Assembly: GCA_020852535.1 (NCBI GenBank)
Contig: JADZAO010000033.1
Span: 1-9,466 of the forward strand
Length of the DNA: 9,466 nucleotides
Direction: 5' to 3'
Origin: Paracoccaceae bacterium
Lineage (GTDB): Bacteria; Pseudomonadota; Alphaproteobacteria; Rhodobacterales; Rhodobacteraceae
Shown here piece by piece: positions 1-6,460 of this stretch. A model generated the notes under the pieces. That model did not search any database. It had not been told where the DNA came from and was given only the letters and a program-made list of their open reading frames with translations. The translations under genes were made by a program, and so were the position numbers. Numbering within the stretch: the stretch's first letter is position 1; every line of letters starts with the position of its first letter.

Positions 1-1089
1 ATCAAGGAAGGCACGTAATACTTCTTTCAACGAGCAAACCCTTGGCACCTTGCCGTCGATGAGCACGTTCATGTTCAACGAAAACCGAATTTCAAGGTCA
101 GTGTTACGAAACAGCATCTGCATCAGCATGTCGGGCTCGACCATGCGGGTACGGGGTTCCAGAACAATCCGCACATCATCGGCGGATTCATCACGCACAT
201 CTGCCAAAAGCGGGATTTTCTTGGTCTGGATCAGCTCGGCTAACTTTTCGATCAGCCTCGACTTAGCAACCTGATAAGGAATCTCGGTAACTATTATCTG
301 CCACACGCCACGACCAAGGTCTTCGACCTGCCATTTAGCCCGCAGTCGGAATGACCCACGCCCCGTACGATAAGCGTCGAGGATATTCTGATGCGGTTCA
401 ACAATCACTCCGCCAGTAGGAAAATCGGGACCGGGCACCAGCGCAACCAGCGCCTCGTCCGTTAGCTCCGGGTCACGCAACATTGCCTGACAGGCGGTCA
501 CTAGCTCATCAAGGTTATGAGGCGGAATATTCGTTGCCATGCCGACCGCAATACCACTGGATCCGTTGGCAAGCAGATTCGGAAAAGCGGCGGGCATAAC
601 GACAGGCTCTTCCAAAGTGCCGTCATAGTTCGGGCGGAAGTCGACCGCATTTTCGGCCAAACCTTCCATCAACGTTTCTGCAATCTCTGTCAGGCGAGCT
701 TCAGTGTAGCGGCTGGCGGCGGGGTTATCGCCGTCGATGTTGCCAAAATTTCCTTGCCCGTCGACCAGCGGGTAGCGCACATTAAAATCCTGTGCGAGAC
801 GCGCCATCGCATCATAGATCGCGGCATCACCGTGAGGGTGATAGTTCCCCATCACATCACCAGAAATCTTGGCCGATTTACGAAAACCTCCCGTGGCCGA
901 AAGCCGAAGTTCACGCATCGCATAAAGAATGCGGCGATGCACTGGCTTGAGCCCATCCCGCGCATCTGGGAGAGCGCGGTGCATGATGGTAGACAATGCA
1001 TAAGTCAGGTAACGCTCACCGATGGCCCGTGACAGCGGCTCGGACAAGGTAACAGGCTGTGTATTAGGGTCTTCGGGGGAATCTGACAT
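1..1089 (-). CDS. parC: DNA topoisomerase IV subunit A, N-terminal part (cut by window edge)
   Basis: ParC cuts and rejoins both DNA strands and, with ParE, unlinks replicated chromosomes. The minus strand reads 363 codons without a stop, from ATG at 1089 to base 1. The usual family length is about 750-800 residues, so the C-terminal half lies outside. The N-terminal winged-helix domain has the conserved GLKPVHRRILYAM at residues 46-58 and NYHPHGDAAIYDAM at 82-95. The DNA-linking tyrosine is Y128 in AASRYTEAR. The tower-domain motif GPDFPTGG follows near residue 237. The pattern GNFGNIDGDNPAASRYTEAR is what I remember from alphaproteobacterial ParC rather than GyrA. The positions matching E. 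coli ParC Ser80 and Glu84 are A89 and D93, which I believe is natural in this group. No clear Shine-Dalgarno precedes the ATG, but MSDSPEDP followed by the conserved core fits family N-termini. The gene diverges from the SDR gene across a long spacer. Confidence 0.96.
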   Translation of the reverse strand, partial: MSDSPEDPNTQPVTLSEPLSRAIGERYLTYALSTIMHRALPDARDGLKPVHRRILYAMRELRLSATGGFRKSAKISGDVMGNYHPHGDAAIYDAMARLAQDFNVRYPLVDGQGNFGNIDGDNPAASRYTEARLTEIAETLMEGLAENAVDFRPNYDGTLEEPVVMPAAFPNLLANGSSGIAVGMATNIPPHNLDELVTACQAMLRDPELTDEALVALVPGPDFPTGGVIVEPHQNILDAYRTGRGSFRLRAKWQVEDLGRGVWQIIVTEIPYQVAKSRLIEKLAELIQTKKIPLLADVRDESADDVRIVLEPRTRMVEPDMLMQMLFRNTDLEIRFSLNMNVLIDGKVPRVCSLKEVLRAFLD

Positions 1090-1205
1090 GAATGTTGTCT
1101 AATTCGCGATAAGCCTCCGGTCCAGCCGAAAGAGAAGGCACCGGCAGAAGCATTGAGCACTAAGTCATCCCACAAGTTATGCAAATAATGCACCACATAT
1201 ATGGA

Positions 1206-1221
1206 TTTATCGTGCGATAAA
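1206..1221. promoter_or_regulatory. Perfect inverted repeat, possible operator
   Basis: TTTATCGTGCGATAAA has two 7-base arms (TTTATCG/CGATAAA) around a 2-base centre. The tight centre makes a transcript hairpin unlikely and fits a site for a dimeric DNA-binding protein. It lies 117 bases upstream of the parC start and about 400 bases upstream of the SDR gene. The regulator is unknown. Confidence 0.35.
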
Positions 1222-1272
1222 CCGTGTTCAGAGTGCTAATTCTACTTTATATTTTGCTCTATCGCACAGCAT

Positions 1273-1626
1273 CTACTCAAAAAAACCGTCCAACACGCAT
1301 CGCTTTTTATGCCGATATTGGCTTAATGAAGCCGCCGAATACAAACGACATCTGCGCTGGATGAACGCAAACAAAGTCAATATCAGCGCAAAATCGAACA
1401 AACGCAGCACCTTTAAAAAAATAGGGCTCGGCAGAGCAATATATATGATTTGAATCCCCTCAACAGACGACAAGGTCAAGAAATTAAACCACGAGGGCAT
1501 GCTAACTAATAACACCGCGACAAATACCCATATTAGTATCACTATGACGGATTTACCGGCCAGAATTTGCCAAGCCTGTCTCGACCAACTAAGTAAATGA
1601 CAAAAGGTTCTGTAAGGCGAAGTTTT
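1273..1626 (-). pseudogene. Possible small membrane protein or gene remnant
   Basis: One minus-strand frame is open down to a TAG at 1273-1275 and continues upstream into the start of the SDR gene. The translation has two hydrophobic stretches. One is around KSVIVILIWVFVAVLLV and the other is around LFDFALILTLFAFIQRR, which ends in a basic cluster as a membrane segment would. I see no good start: no ATG with a Shine-Dalgarno lies outside the SDR gene, and GTG or CTG starts inside the frame are weak. It could be a small two-TM protein with a poor start, the C-terminal remnant of a membrane protein, or chance in AT-rich DNA. The family is not recognised. Confidence 0.22.
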
Positions 1627-2448
1627 ATGCGTTCCATTCTCATCACCGGTTGCTCGTCGGGCATCGGTTACGATGCCGCCCACGAGTTAAAAGCAAAAGG
1701 CTGGCGTGTCTTTGCCACTTGTCGGCAAGAAGCTGATTGCGAACGCCTGCGCGGTGAAGGGCTGGAAAGCTTCACCCTCGACTATGCCGACGAGAAAAGC
1801 ATTGCAGCGGCCGTATCTGAAACACTCAAACGCACCGACGGCATGCTCGACGCTTTATTCAACAACGGCGCCTTTGCCTGCCCCGGGGCTGTCGAAGACT
1901 TGCCACGCGACGCGCTGCGCGAGATTTTCGAAACCAACCTCTTTGGCTACCATGACCTAACACGAAGAATCATTCCCATAATGCGAGCGCAGGGACACGG
2001 GCGGATCATCAATTGTTCGTCAGTGCTGGGGCTGGTCGGCGCAAAATGGCGCGGAGCCTATGTCGCGACAAAATTCGCAATGGAGGGACTTAGTGATGTA
2101 ATGCGGATCGAGATGCGCAAAACCGGCATCCATATAATCCTAATCGAGCCTGGCCCAATCAACACACTAATCCGCCAAAACGCCGTCTCGCATTTCGAAA
2201 AATGGATTGACTGGAAAAATTCTGCTCACCGCGCCCAGTATGAACAATTGCGCAAGCGTCTTTATGAAAAGCTCCGACCCGACCTATTCGAACTACCCGC
2301 CTCGGCAGTGACGCGGGTGCTCGTCAAAGCGCTAGAAAGCCCGCGCCCAAAAGCCCGATATTATGTTACCGTGCCAACCTATCTGATGAGCTTTCTGCGG
2401 CGCATCTTGCCCATCGGACTACTGGACTGGGTGGTTTCCAAAGGTTAG
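1627..2448 (+). CDS. Classical SDR-family NAD(P)-dependent oxidoreductase
   Basis: This is a 273-residue short-chain dehydrogenase/reductase, the usual length for a classical SDR with a C-terminal extension. The Rossmann cofactor motif is TGCSSGIG at residues 7-14. The motif normally written NNAG reads NNGA at 79-82, the order found in the retinol/steroid-dehydrogenase-like branch. The catalytic set is N104 (TNLFG), S132 (NCSSVLG), Y145 and K149 (YVATK), followed by the conserved EPGPI. The substrate cannot be told from sequence. I chose ATG 1627 over ATG 1597 because AAGG at 1614-1617 lies 9 bases upstream and because MRSILITG starts right at the first beta strand. It is the first gene of the plus-strand series, 87 bases before the twin-TM gene. 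No membrane anchor is evident, although the C-terminal YLMSFLRRILPIGLLDWVV is hydrophobic and could touch the membrane. Confidence 0.93.
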   Translation: MRSILITGCSSGIGYDAAHELKAKGWRVFATCRQEADCERLRGEGLESFTLDYADEKSIAAAVSETLKRTDGMLDALFNNGAFACPGAVEDLPRDALREIFETNLFGYHDLTRRIIPIMRAQGHGRIINCSSVLGLVGAKWRGAYVATKFAMEGLSDVMRIEMRKTGIHIILIEPGPINTLIRQNAVSHFEKWIDWKNSAHRAQYEQLRKRLYEKLRPDLFELPASAVTRVLVKALESPRPKARYYVTVPTYLMSFLRRILPIGLLDWVVSKG

Positions 2449-2535
2449 GGCGACAAGGGCGCAGAAAATAATTTTCCTCCCTTTCGCTTTTTGTCCGGTC
2501 ACCCTGAGATCACCACCGAACGAAAGGAATACTTG

Positions 2536-2739
2536 ATGCTGAACAATCCGCTTTTAATCCTCGTCATGTTTTCAGCGCTTATCGTTCTTGCCATCCTAAT
2601 GTTCGGCATCAACAGCTTCGGAAAGGGCGGGATGTTCAACCGCAAACATGCAAACCGCATCATGCGTTACCGCATCGCGGCACAGGCCGTGACGGTGACA
2701 CTGATCGTGATATTTGTCTATTTTAAAGGAGGGCGCTGA
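2536..2739 (+). CDS. Twin transmembrane helix small protein, HIG1-like
   Basis: This 67-residue protein has one membrane helix at about residues 4-25 (PLLILVMFSALIVLAILMFGI), a basic loop (FNRKHANRIMRYRIAAQ, about 34-50) and a second helix at about 50-63. The arginine-rich loop ending in RxxAQ resembles the HIG1 (hypoxia-induced gene 1) domain. Bacterial copies are annotated as twin transmembrane helix small proteins and are thought to associate with respiratory-chain complexes. That role comes from the family and is not shown here. Start: ATG 2536 has AAGGAA at 2524-2529, 6 bases upstream. The upstream ATG 2491 in the same frame lacks such a site. The stop TGA overlaps the next gene's ATG by one base (TGATG), so the two are probably translationally coupled. 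Confidence 0.85.
   Translation: MLNNPLLILVMFSALIVLAILMFGINSFGKGGMFNRKHANRIMRYRIAAQAVTVTLIVIFVYFKGGR
2725..2733 (+). promoter_or_regulatory. Strong ribosome binding site of the adenosyltransferase gene
   Basis: AAAGGAGGG lies inside the 3' end of the twin-TM gene, 5 bases before the ATG at 2739. It is close to the full anti-16S complement and is the strongest Shine-Dalgarno in the window. It fixes the start and suggests efficient re-initiation after the overlapping TGA. Confidence 0.8.
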
Positions 2740-3317
2740 TGGTCGTTCTTTCGAAGATTTACACCAAGACTGGCGACACGGGTGAAACCTCTTTGGGGAA
2801 TGGCGCACGGGTCGCCAAGCATTCATTGCGCGTATCAGCATATGGCACGGTAGATGAGACGAACGCGACCGTTGGTCTAGCGCGACAACATGCGAAGGGT
2901 GAGATCAAACTAGCGCTGGCGCGCATCTCGAACGACCTATTTGACCTCGGTGCCGACCTCTGCACGCCCGACATGCATATTGACACAACTCTGCCACACC
3001 CACCCCTTCGCATGCAGGAGGCCCAAGTGCTGAGGTTAGAACGCGAAATAGACGCGATGAATACCAAGCTGACGCCACTTCGGTCCTTCATCCTACCTGG
3101 TGGATCGCCACTCGCCGCGCAACTACACCTCTGCCGCACCACCTGCCGCCGTGCCGAGCGTCTAGTAGTAAAAACCGCTACGATAGAATCGGTCAACGCC
3201 GAGGCGGTTAAATACCTCAACCGTTTGTCAGACTGGTTCTTCGTCGCGGGCCGCATCGCCAATAACAACGGCAAGGATGACGTGCTCTGGATACCTGGGC
3301 TAACCCGCGAAGAATAA
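2739..3317 (+). CDS. pduO: PduO-type cob(I)yrinic acid a,c-diamide / cob(I)alamin adenosyltransferase
   Basis: The enzyme transfers the adenosyl group of ATP to cob(I)alamin, giving coenzyme B12, a cytosolic reaction. The length of 192 residues is typical. Family motifs appear in order: the ATP-binding TKTGDTGETSL at residues 9-19, AYGTVDETN at 34-42, SFILPGGS at 116-123, the basic RTTCRRAER at 133-141, and NRLSDWFFVAGR at 161-172. All conserved residues that I know for the PduO/MMAB family are present. It sits between the HIG1-like gene and etfBA. The order fits roseobacter genomes as I remember them and a metabolism using B12-dependent mutases such as methylmalonyl-CoA mutase. The start overlaps the preceding stop and has a very strong Shine-Dalgarno. 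No other adenosyltransferase type (CobA, EutT) resembles it. Confidence 0.95.
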   Translation: MVVLSKIYTKTGDTGETSLGNGARVAKHSLRVSAYGTVDETNATVGLARQHAKGEIKLALARISNDLFDLGADLCTPDMHIDTTLPHPPLRMQEAQVLRLEREIDAMNTKLTPLRSFILPGGSPLAAQLHLCRTTCRRAERLVVKTATIESVNAEAVKYLNRLSDWFFVAGRIANNNGKDDVLWIPGLTREE

Positions 3318-3449
3318 CCTCACGACAAAACGCAACCTAGAGACACGGTAGCATGTTATATTTTTTTTGTTGCAGCGCAGCACAATAGATCAGTTAAACT
3401 GCGATAGCTTGGATTTGGCCCAAAGAGCCGGAACATGGAGATTACACCG
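3318..3449 (+). promoter_or_regulatory. Spacer with likely etfBA promoter
   Basis: This 132-base spacer is the only sizeable break between the adenosyltransferase gene and etfB, so it probably holds the etf promoter. Visible elements are a run of eight T at 3361-3368 with no clear stem before it, a tandem GCAGC GCAGC at 3372-3381, and a short inverted repeat CAGTTAAACTG at 3391-3401 (5-base arms, 1-base centre). The T-run might end transcription of the upstream genes, but a hairpin is lacking. No confident -35/-10 pair was found. Confidence 0.4.
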
Positions 3450-4211
3450 ATGAAAGTCTTGGTGCCCATCAAACGGGTGATCGACTATAACGTAAAGGTT
3501 CGTGTGAAAGCGGACGGATCGGGCGTAGATCTCGCCAACGTAAAGATGTCAATGAATCCCTTTGACGAAATCGCTGTGGAAGAGGCTATTCGCCTACGCG
3601 AAAAGGGCATCGCGACCGAGGTTATAGTAGTGTCAATCGGCCTAAAGCAAAGCCAAGAGACGCTGCGCACTGCTCTGGCGATGGGGGCAGATCGCGCAAT
3701 CCTAATCGAAGCGACCGCTGATGTGCATGTGGATATTGAGCCTCTTGCGGTAGCTAAGCTTTTAGCAGCAGTCGTCAATGAAGAGAGTCCGAGTTTGGTA
3801 CTCTGCGGCAAGCAAGCCATCGACAACGAAATGAACGCGACAGGACAGATGCTCGCAGCGCTGCTCGGCTGGTCGCAAGCGACTTTCGCCTCGGCACTGT
3901 CGATCGAAGGGGACTCAGCCATTATCACCCGTGAAGTCGACGGAGGTCTCCAAACCATCAAGGTCAAGATGCCAACCATCTGCACGGCAGATCTGCGCCT
4001 GAACGAGCCGCGCTATGCGAGCTTACCAAACATTATGAAGGCCAAAACCAAACCCTTGGCGATAAAAACGCCCGCCGACTATGGAGTCGATATCGCCCCA
4101 CGCTTAACAGTCTTGAAAACGGTAGAGCCTGCGGGCCGTAAGGCTGGCGTCAGGATCAGCTCGGTAGCCGAGCTAATCAAAAAACTCAAAGACGAAACAG
4201 GGGTAATCTAA
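3450..4211 (+). CDS. etfB: Electron transfer flavoprotein beta subunit
   Basis: EtfB pairs with EtfA to form the soluble FAD/AMP heterodimer that carries electrons from acyl-CoA dehydrogenases to ETF-quinone oxidoreductase. The 253 residues match the usual length of about 250. The N-terminus MKVLVPIKRVID is typical. The AMP-site region includes MSMNPFDEIAVEEAIRLRE (33-51) and CGKQAIDNEMNATGQ (119-133). The beta-subunit signature runs from VDGGLQTIKVKMP (163-175) to TADLRLN (179-185). The recognition loop that docks onto dehydrogenase partners is EPRYASLPNIMKAKTK (186-201). ATG 3450 was preferred to the in-frame ATG 3435 because GGAG at 3437-3440 lies 9 bases upstream and homologues begin MKVLV. 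The stop TAA overlaps the etfA ATG by one base. CTA, GTA and ATA codons are unusually frequent for the group. Confidence 0.97.
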   Translation: MKVLVPIKRVIDYNVKVRVKADGSGVDLANVKMSMNPFDEIAVEEAIRLREKGIATEVIVVSIGLKQSQETLRTALAMGADRAILIEATADVHVDIEPLAVAKLLAAVVNEESPSLVLCGKQAIDNEMNATGQMLAALLGWSQATFASALSIEGDSAIITREVDGGLQTIKVKMPTICTADLRLNEPRYASLPNIMKAKTKPLAIKTPADYGVDIAPRLTVLKTVEPAGRKAGVRISSVAELIKKLKDETGVI

Positions 4212-5137
4212 TGGCCGTTCTTCTTCTTGCCGATGTAAATGACGGCCAGTTGGCGACCGACGCAGTTGCCAAGACACTGACTGCCGTGGCCTCGCTTGGC
4301 GAACTACATGTGCTAGTCGCAGGCACGGGCAGCGATGCTGCCGCTGCTGAAGCCGCAAAGCTTTCGGGTGTATCCAAGGTACTGTTCGCCGAGGATCACG
4401 CCTATTGCCACGGCATGGCCGAGGCGACCGCAGGGCTAATCGTAGCCTTGGCTGACAACTACAGCCATATCGCGGGGGCCGCGACAACGTTCTGCAAGAA
4501 CATAATGCCGCGTGTTGCCGCACTTCTTGATGTGATGGTGATCTCGGACGTAACCACCGTCATCGACGCCGACACCTTCGAACGCCCAATTTACGCAGGT
4601 AACGCCCTGCAGACGTTGAAATCGTCAGACAGCAAGAAAGTGCTAACTGTGCGAACCGCAGGCTTCACCGCCGTTGGCGCTGGTGGTTCGGCGACTGTCG
4701 AAAAACTGGCTATTGCCACCGACGGGTCGTTGTCGACTTGGGTCGAAGACAAAATTGCGACTTCGGGCCGTCCCGAACTCACATCGGCTAGGATCGTCGT
4801 ATCGGGTGGCCGAGGCTTGGGTTCGCAAGAAAACTTCGCGCTCGTCGAAAAGCTCGCCGACAAGCTAGGTGCCGCCGTTGGCGCGTCCCGCGCAGCTGTC
4901 GATTCCGGTTACGCTCCTAACGACTACCAAGTCGGCCAAACCGGCAAGGTCGTAGCACCCACGCTCTATATCGCGCTCGGCATCTCAGGAGCAATCCAGC
5001 ACCTTGCCGGAATGAAAGACTCCAAAGTCATCGTCGCAATCAACAAGGATGAGGAAGCGCCAATCTTCCAGGTCGCGGATTACGGCTTGGTGGGCGATCT
5101 CTTCACCCTCGTTCCAGAAATGATCGAAAAGCTTTAA
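4211..5137 (+). CDS. etfA: Electron transfer flavoprotein alpha subunit
   Basis: EtfA holds most of the FAD-binding site of ETF. The 308 residues match the family length of about 310. The N-terminal alpha/beta domain opens with MAVLLLADV. The C-terminal FAD domain shows SGGRGLGS at 198-205 (R201), GASRAAVDSGY at 224-234, QVGQTGKVVAP at 240-250 and the ETF-alpha signature LYIALGISGAIQHLAGMKDS (252-271). VIVAINKDEEAPIF follows, with N278 and D280 near the flavin. All residues expected to contact FAD are present, so the protein should be active. It starts at the ATG sharing its A with the etfB stop (TAATG). AGGGG at 4199-4203 gives a moderate Shine-Dalgarno. The overlap implies coupled translation, which suits a 1:1 heterodimer. 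Confidence 0.97.
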   Translation: MAVLLLADVNDGQLATDAVAKTLTAVASLGELHVLVAGTGSDAAAAEAAKLSGVSKVLFAEDHAYCHGMAEATAGLIVALADNYSHIAGAATTFCKNIMPRVAALLDVMVISDVTTVIDADTFERPIYAGNALQTLKSSDSKKVLTVRTAGFTAVGAGGSATVEKLAIATDGSLSTWVEDKIATSGRPELTSARIVVSGGRGLGSQENFALVEKLADKLGAAVGASRAAVDSGYAPNDYQVGQTGKVVAPTLYIALGISGAIQHLAGMKDSKVIVAINKDEEAPIFQVADYGLVGDLFTLVPEMIEKL

Positions 5138-5579
5138 TCTTCAAAAACCTTCGACAAAGGACATAACGAAAAACCGCCGCACTTTTTCTAGCATAGGGTG
5201 GATAAATCCCCGCCCTACAACAAGCAAACCTAAACCACACCAAGAGGTGATGACGAACAACCCAGACGCCTCGAGCAGAAAAACCAGACAAATCTATGCC
5301 ACGAATTTACAATAGGGCTCACTCTTAGGCAAAACAGTGAATAAAGAGCCGTCAAATCACACCTTGGGTCGTGGCACAGAACCGCAACAACAGAACAATA
5401 ATCAAGAAACATCTCGCCTAAAAAAGCAAAGATCATCCTGCACACCCGTATTCCAACATACCCACAGCCAGCTTTAAGAACGATATGCGAAGAAAGCATA
5501 AAAAGGCCTGAGTGCGGGCTTGCGCCGAAGGGTTTGGGATGCATAAGATCTTCGCTAATTTTTAAAGAAAGGTAACATC
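5138..5579. other. Long gap between etfA and hbdA
   Basis: No gene is supported in these 442 bases. An open frame on the minus strand (5230-5544) has a cysteine- and histidine-rich, low-complexity translation with no family resemblance and no good start, so I treat it as chance. A hairpin lies at 5194-5217. The last 60 bases probably carry the hbdA promoter, but no boxes could be assigned. No terminator with a T-run follows etfA. The gap may be decayed coding DNA, but I found no recognisable peptide in any frame. Confidence 0.6.
5194..5217. repeat. GC-rich hairpin, possible REP-like palindromic element
   Basis: TAGGGTGG pairs with CCGCCCTA across an 8-base loop (ATAAATCC). The stem has eight pairs including one T-G wobble. 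It stands alone in AT-rich non-coding DNA 57 bases after etfA and is not followed by a T-run, so it is a poor intrinsic terminator. I recall similar TAGGGCGGGG...CCGCCCTA palindromes scattered through roseobacter intergenic regions. Only one copy is in this window. Confidence 0.4.
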
Positions 5580-6458
5580 ATGGCAGATATCCGCACGGTC
5601 GGAATCGTCGGTGCGGGGCAGATGGGTAACGGTATCGCCCATGTATTCGCGCTCGCGGGCTATGACGTTCTCCTGACTGACATCAACCAAGCCAGCCTCG
5701 ACAAAGCCCTCGCCATCATTCAGCACAATCTGGAACGGCAAGTGACACGCGGCAAGGTTGCAGCCCAAGACAAGACCGCGACGATGACGCGGATTAAAAC
5801 CACGCTGAAGCTTGCCGATATTGGATCTGCCGACCTGATCATCGAAGCCGCAACTGAACGCGAGGCGGTAAAACAGGCAATCTTCGAAAACCTGCTACCG
5901 CATCTGAAGCCTTCGACAATCCTGACCTCGAACACCTCTTCTATCTCGATCACGCGGCTTGCCAGCCGCACAGACCGCCCCGAAAAGTTCATGGGCCTCC
6001 ATTTCATGAACCCCGTGCCGGTGATGCAACTGGTCGAACTAATCCGTGGTATCGCCACCGATACCGAGACATGGGACACATTGCACAAGGTGGTAAAGAA
6101 GCTTGGAAAAACAGTGGCTAGCTCCGAAGATTTTCCGGCCTTCATCGTCAACCGCATCCTGATGCCGATGATCAACGAAGCAGTTTATGCGCTTTACGAA
6201 AGCGTGGGGAACGTAAAGTCGATCGACGACTCACTCAAGCTTGGCGCAAACCATCCAATGGGACCGCTAGAACTGGCAGATTTCATCGGCTTAGACACCT
6301 GCCTTGCCATAATGAACGTGCTGCATGACGGGATGGCCGACACCAAATACCGCCCCTGCCCGCTACTAAAAAAATATGTCGAGGCGGGTAGGCTGGGCCG
6401 CAAAACGCAGCGCGGGTTCTACGACTATCGCGGCGAGGTACCTGTACCAACGCGATAA
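5580..6458 (+). CDS. hbdA: 3-hydroxybutyryl-CoA dehydrogenase (3-hydroxyacyl-CoA dehydrogenase family)
   Basis: The enzyme interconverts 3-hydroxybutyryl-CoA and acetoacetyl-CoA with NAD(P), in short-chain beta-oxidation and C4 metabolism. The length is 292 residues. The Rossmann domain shows VGIVGAGQMGNGIA at residues 7-20 and the acidic D33 (LLTDI) that binds the adenine ribose. SNTSS at 117-121 contains the substrate-site serine. The catalytic pair is H141 (LHFMNPVP) and E153, twelve residues apart as in the family. FIVNRIL at 188-194 and NHPMGPLELADFIGLD at 224-239 belong to the helical dimerisation domain, and GRKTQRGFYDY closes it. The start is fixed by AGAAAGG at 5566-5572, 7 bases before the ATG. 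It follows etfBA in the same direction, fitting one fatty-acid/C4 catabolic cluster, but the 442-base gap suggests its own promoter. Confidence 0.95.
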   Translation: MADIRTVGIVGAGQMGNGIAHVFALAGYDVLLTDINQASLDKALAIIQHNLERQVTRGKVAAQDKTATMTRIKTTLKLADIGSADLIIEAATEREAVKQAIFENLLPHLKPSTILTSNTSSISITRLASRTDRPEKFMGLHFMNPVPVMQLVELIRGIATDTETWDTLHKVVKKLGKTVASSEDFPAFIVNRILMPMINEAVYALYESVGNVKSIDDSLKLGANHPMGPLELADFIGLDTCLAIMNVLHDGMADTKYRPCPLLKKYVEAGRLGRKTQRGFYDYRGEVPVPTR

Positions 6459-6460
6459 CA

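Larger units (their letters stand above)
1090..1626. other. Long spacer between parC and the SDR gene
   Basis: This 537-base spacer separates the divergent parC and SDR genes. It is clearly AT-rich between about 1160 and 1300 and probably carries promoters for both. I could not fix -35/-10 boxes. It contains a perfect dyad at 1206-1221 and the palindrome CATATATG at 1196-1203. The half-site GCGATA/TATCGC recurs near 1106, 1208, 1214 and 1260. Its right part is open on the minus strand (see the separate entry). No tRNA-like cloverleaf or strong terminator was seen. Confidence 0.6.

Noticed and set aside
82..95. Unusual residues at the quinolone-determining positions of ParC (protein residues 89 and 93)
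   Set aside because: Ala and Asp there are, as far as I recall, the natural residues of alphaproteobacterial ParC, so they do not indicate selected resistance. The coordinates given are residue numbers.
517..1032. Long plus-strand open frame of 171 codons
   Set aside because: It is antisense to parC, whose minus-strand translation matches ParC throughout.
2464..2476. Small inverted repeat GAAAATAATTTTC after the SDR gene as a terminator
   Set aside because: The arms have only a 1-base centre and consist of A/T; larger pairings nearby (GACAA with TTGTC) are imperfect, so no terminator is called.
2759..3274. Minus-strand open frame of 171 codons
   Set aside because: It is a shadow of the adenosyltransferase gene; serine/arginine-rich translation with no family pattern.
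3485..3985. Minus-strand open frame of 166 codons over etfB
   Set aside because: It is antisense to a fully conserved etfB.
5230..5544. Minus-strand open frame of 104 codons in the etfA-hbdA gap
   Set aside because: Cysteine- and histidine-rich translation of low plausibility, no Shine-Dalgarno, no recognisable motif. The 3' part only follows AT-rich spacer DNA.
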